From an uncultured Selenomonadales bacterium (GTDB taxonomy: Bacteria > Bacillota > Negativicutes > Selenomonadales > Selenomonadaceae), in assembly GCA_947307055.1 (NCBI GenBank), contig CAMZHX010000009.1:1-64000 (forward strand): a DNA stretch of 64,000 nucleotides. The letters are read 5' to 3'. The notes beneath the pieces were generated by a model. That model saw only the letters and a list, made by a program, of their open reading frames with translations, made no database searches and was not told the DNA's origin. Within the stretch, counting starts at the first letter, position 1. Every line of letters starts with the position of its first letter. Positions 61,909-64,000 of this stretch are shown here, piece by piece. Both the position numbers and the translations under genes were made by a program.

Positions 61909-63465
61909 ATGAAAGTGGCATTGGCGAAACAAATGCACGATATAGACAAGAGCGCGGTCGAGGAATACGGCTTGCCGGAGTTGTCGCTGATGGAGAGCGC
62001 GGGACATCGCGTCTTCGAGGCAATGAAAAATATTTTGGGCGGCGTCGGCAAGAAAAGCATTTGCATATTGGCGGGTAGCGGCAATAATGGCGGCGATGCT
62101 CTGGTTGCGGCGCGATACCTTTCAAACGCGGGGGCTCGCGTGAAAATTTTTTTGCTCGGCGATAAAGACCACAGGACAAATTCGCTCAACGTCCAGATGA
62201 GAATTCTGCGCGGCATGGGCGTCGAACTCCAACAGCTCGACAGCGACAGAGCTTGGGAGCGTTTGCAAGTCACGTTGAGATTTTCTGATGCGGTCGTCGA
62301 CGGGATTTTAGGTACGGGTTTTAGCGGGCAAATTCGACCGGGCGCGCTCCGCTTGATTCGCCTTGTCAATGCCGCGAAAAAAATCACCGTCGCGATTGAT
62401 ATTCCGTCGGGCGTCGAGGCTGATAGCGGCGCGGTCGGCGAAGCGGCTTTGCAAGCTGATTGCACAGTTGCTTTAGGTTTGCCGAAGATTGGCCATTACA
62501 TTTGTCCTGGCGCGTCTTACGTCGGGAAACTTTTGGTCGACAACATCGGGATTCCGTCTGAGCTGCTCAACGATGAAATTCATCAAACTTTGGTCGACGA
62601 TGAACTTGCGCTGACATTCTTACCGGCTCGCCCGAAAGATTCGCATAAAGGGACGTGCGGGAAAATTTTAATCGTGGCAGGGTCGAAGGGCATGACGGGT
62701 GCGGCGAGTTTAGCGGCTATGAGTGCTATGAAAGTCGGCGCGGGACTGGTGACGCTCGCGACGCCCGAAAGTCTCAATCCGATTTACGAAGTCAAACTGA
62801 CCGAAGTCATAACCGCGCCGCTCGACGAGATTAAGCAGGGAATAATCGGCGGCGATAAGGCGGCAGAAAAAATTTTTGACTTAGCGGAGAAGTCTGACGC
62901 AATTTTAATGGGTTGCGGACTTGGGCGCGAGCGCGAAACTCAAGTACTTGTCAAAAAAATTGTCGCGGAGGTCGACAAGCCTTTGATACTCGACGCCGAC
63001 GCGATTTACCCTTTCAACGGCAACGCAGAAGAGCTCAAAGCTTGCAAACAAATTCCGATTTTGACGCCGCATTTGGGAGAGTTGTCCGCGCTGTTGAATA
63101 TCCCGATTGAAAAACTTCGTCCCGCGCTAATTCCCGAAGTCAGACGCGCCGCGCAGGAATTCAGAGCAATCATCGTGGCGAAGTGCGAGGCAACTGTTAT
63201 CGGCTACCCGAACGGAGAAATTTTTATCTCGCCGCTCGGAAATAGCGCAATGGCATCGGGCGGTTGCGGCGACGTTTTAGCGGGCGCGATTGCCGGTCTC
63301 ATGAAGCAAACGCCCTTTGCTCCGTTGACGGGCGTTTGGTTGCAAGGTATGGCGGGGAACTTCGCCGCGCTTGAAAAGGCAGAAGGTTTAACCGCTTCCG
63401 ACGTTATGGAGTACTTGCCCGCCGCGATTAAAAAACTCCGCGCAATCGGCTATCAGAACTCCTAA
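61909..63465 (+). CDS. nnr: Bifunctional NAD(P)H-hydrate repair enzyme
   Basis: Repairs hydrated NAD(P)H: N-terminal epimerase (~1-210; AGSGNNGGDALVAARYL, VVDGILGTGFSGQIR, AIDIPSGVEADSG) and C-terminal ADP-dependent dehydratase (~225-518; GTCGKILIVAGSKGMTGAAS, DADAIYPF, TPHLGELSALL, GGCGDVLAGAIAG). 518 residues, normal for the fused enzyme. ATG 61909 is 8 bases after GGGAGGA and downstream of its promoter; the longer in-frame reading from 61813 lies across the terminator and promoter. Confidence 0.96.
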   Translation: MKVALAKQMHDIDKSAVEEYGLPELSLMESAGHRVFEAMKNILGGVGKKSICILAGSGNNGGDALVAARYLSNAGARVKIFLLGDKDHRTNSLNVQMRILRGMGVELQQLDSDRAWERLQVTLRFSDAVVDGILGTGFSGQIRPGALRLIRLVNAAKKITVAIDIPSGVEADSGAVGEAALQADCTVALGLPKIGHYICPGASYVGKLLVDNIGIPSELLNDEIHQTLVDDELALTFLPARPKDSHKGTCGKILIVAGSKGMTGAASLAAMSAMKVGAGLVTLATPESLNPIYEVKLTEVITAPLDEIKQGIIGGDKAAEKIFDLAEKSDAILMGCGLGRERETQVLVKKIVAEVDKPLILDADAIYPFNGNAEELKACKQIPILTPHLGELSALLNIPIEKLRPALIPEVRRAAQEFRAIIVAKCEATVIGYPNGEIFISPLGNSAMASGGCGDVLAGAIAGLMKQTPFAPLTGVWLQGMAGNFAALEKAEGLTASDVMEYLPAAIKKLRAIGYQNS

Positions 63466-63482
63466 AAATAAAAAGTTTTTCG

Positions 63483-63500
63483 ATATGACCAATGTCATAT
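63483..63500. promoter_or_regulatory. Perfect inverted repeat downstream of nnr
   Basis: ATATGAC CAAT GTCATAT (63483-63489 and 63494-63500), 18 bases after the nnr stop. It is shaped like a dimeric regulator's operator, but it lies between converging genes, so a weak terminator is equally possible. Confidence 0.35.
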
Positions 63501-63541
63501 TTGAATTTTGATTTTCGTAAAAAGATAAATGAATTTTCTAC

Positions 63542-63566
63542 AAAAAAAACCCCCGACAATCGGGGG
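63542..63566 (-). terminator. Terminator of the WYL-type gene
   Basis: Minus strand: CCCCCGA / TCGGGGG stem (63566-63560 with 63556-63550), 3-base loop, then eight Ts. Confidence 0.9.
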
Positions 63567-63588
63567 AAAATTTGATTTTGAACTTGTC

Positions 63589-64000
63589 TTAGAGGATTGA
63601 TAACGCCTTTTGAAGTTGTGCTTTCAAACTTTTTTGAACGCTAATCGGTGAGTGGACGTTAACTTTGTTGCAATTTTGACGGAGCCATTGATAAAGTACG
63701 TCGTTCTCACTGACAAAAATTGTTGCGTGAAATTGCCATTCGCCGTCGGAAAATTTCCTAACCGGCGCGAATGTCCTAATTCGATTCAACTCGAATTGCT
63801 CAATAACTTTTTCAATGAAACTTTCGGGGAATGAAATTTTTAACTCAACCTTCGGCTCGTCCTTGCAAGTTTCGCTGAGATGTCGGTTTAGCGAAAAATT
63901 TCTATCCGCTCGGAATTCATCTTTGCAAATTTCCAATCTCGACATCAACGCTAGTTTAAAATCAGTCAGCTTCGGCGAGTCGTCGACCTTTGCCGCCAAA
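63589..64000 (-). CDS. WYL-domain regulator, C-terminal part (cut by window edge)
   Basis: At least 136 residues; the gene continues beyond the window and the true start is not visible. The last ~85 residues have the pattern of the C-terminal (WCX) region of WYL transcription factors: a VELKISFPESFIEKVIEQFE helix, DGEWQFHATIFVSEN, and LYQWLRQNC-KVNVHSPISVQKSL. Such proteins bind DNA and sense nucleotides or other ligands. A strong terminator follows. Assignment rests on pattern only. Confidence 0.65.
   Translation of the reverse strand, partial: LAAKVDDSPKLTDFKLALMSRLEICKDEFRADRNFSLNRHLSETCKDEPKVELKISFPESFIEKVIEQFELNRIRTFAPVRKFSDGEWQFHATIFVSENDVLYQWLRQNCNKVNVHSPISVQKSLKAQLQKALSIL

Noticed and set aside
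1..64000. tRNA, rRNA, insertion sequence or prophage genes
   Set aside because: Both strands were read for clear signatures and none was recognised; a dedicated tRNA or Rfam search could still find a small RNA.

Overview
The window looks like a chromosomal piece of a diderm Firmicute of the Negativicutes (Selenomonas/Veillonella/Acidaminococcus relatives). Many genes are typically Firmicute: yaaR-holB-ricT-trmN6, rapZ-yvcK-whiA, a DUF4446 gene, and a two-domain acyl-CoA dehydratase activase. Sodium-pump decarboxylase subunits (OadG/OadB type) are also present. Yet there is a type V autotransporter ending in an outer-membrane beta-barrel, which needs an outer membrane. Spacing is tight, with many ATGA or 4-base junctions and strong AGGAGG-type ribosome sites. 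Several starts are TTG or GTG.

Layout. 1-6.5 kb: a c-di-GMP phosphodiesterase (degenerate GGDEF, intact EAL), a small secreted protein, an orphan FecCD/BtuC permease, hisC-hisB on the minus strand, and the membrane subunits OadG-OadB without alpha or biotin-carrier genes. 6.6-27.5 kb: one gene of almost 21 kb encoding a protein of about 6,900 residues. It has roughly 25 repeats of a beta-rich module, a second repeat type, and a C-terminal RTX-like region. It has its own promoter and terminator. 27.5-31 kb, minus: yaaR-holB-ricT-trmN6. 31-31.6 kb: a non-coding gap holding a promoter-driven structured RNA candidate (minus) and a 31-residue membrane-peptide gene (plus). 31.6-38.4 kb, minus: iron alcohol dehydrogenase, glycerate kinase, and a 1,406-residue acyl-CoA dehydratase activase. 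38.5-43.1 kb, plus: ilvB, trmB, tsaD, queF, pyridoxal-kinase-like. 43.1-46.4 kb, minus: NeuD-like acetyltransferase, acyl carrier protein, a split UxaA-type dehydratase, and a short-chain dehydrogenase. 46.4-53.8 kb, plus: secreted tannase-like esterase, Cof phosphatase, rapZ-yvcK-whiA, DUF4446, M23 peptidase. 53.8-56.7 kb, minus: cysE, ispF, ispD, Cof phosphatase. 56.8-63.5 kb, plus: rlmN, autotransporter, response regulator, a histidine kinase without a sensor, and nnr. The right edge cuts a WYL-type regulator.

Two themes stand out. First, several unrelated heptanucleotide tandem arrays (pyrimidine/purine, GC-alternating, TAGTTCC, TTAGGGA types) are scattered through the window. They often fill the gap from a stop codon to the next Shine-Dalgarno. 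They also invade coding sequence: two identical copies lie in frame in the activase, one replaces a segment of TrmB, one supplies the IspF stop codon, and one lies inside the 5' end of the giant gene, which is itself bracketed by same-orientation arrays. Second, the surface machinery is rich: a giant RTX-like protein, an autotransporter translationally joined to a two-component system whose kinase lacks any membrane sensor, and a secreted esterase.

No rRNA, tRNA, insertion sequence or CRISPR array was recognised. All family assignments were made by reading motifs, without database searches.
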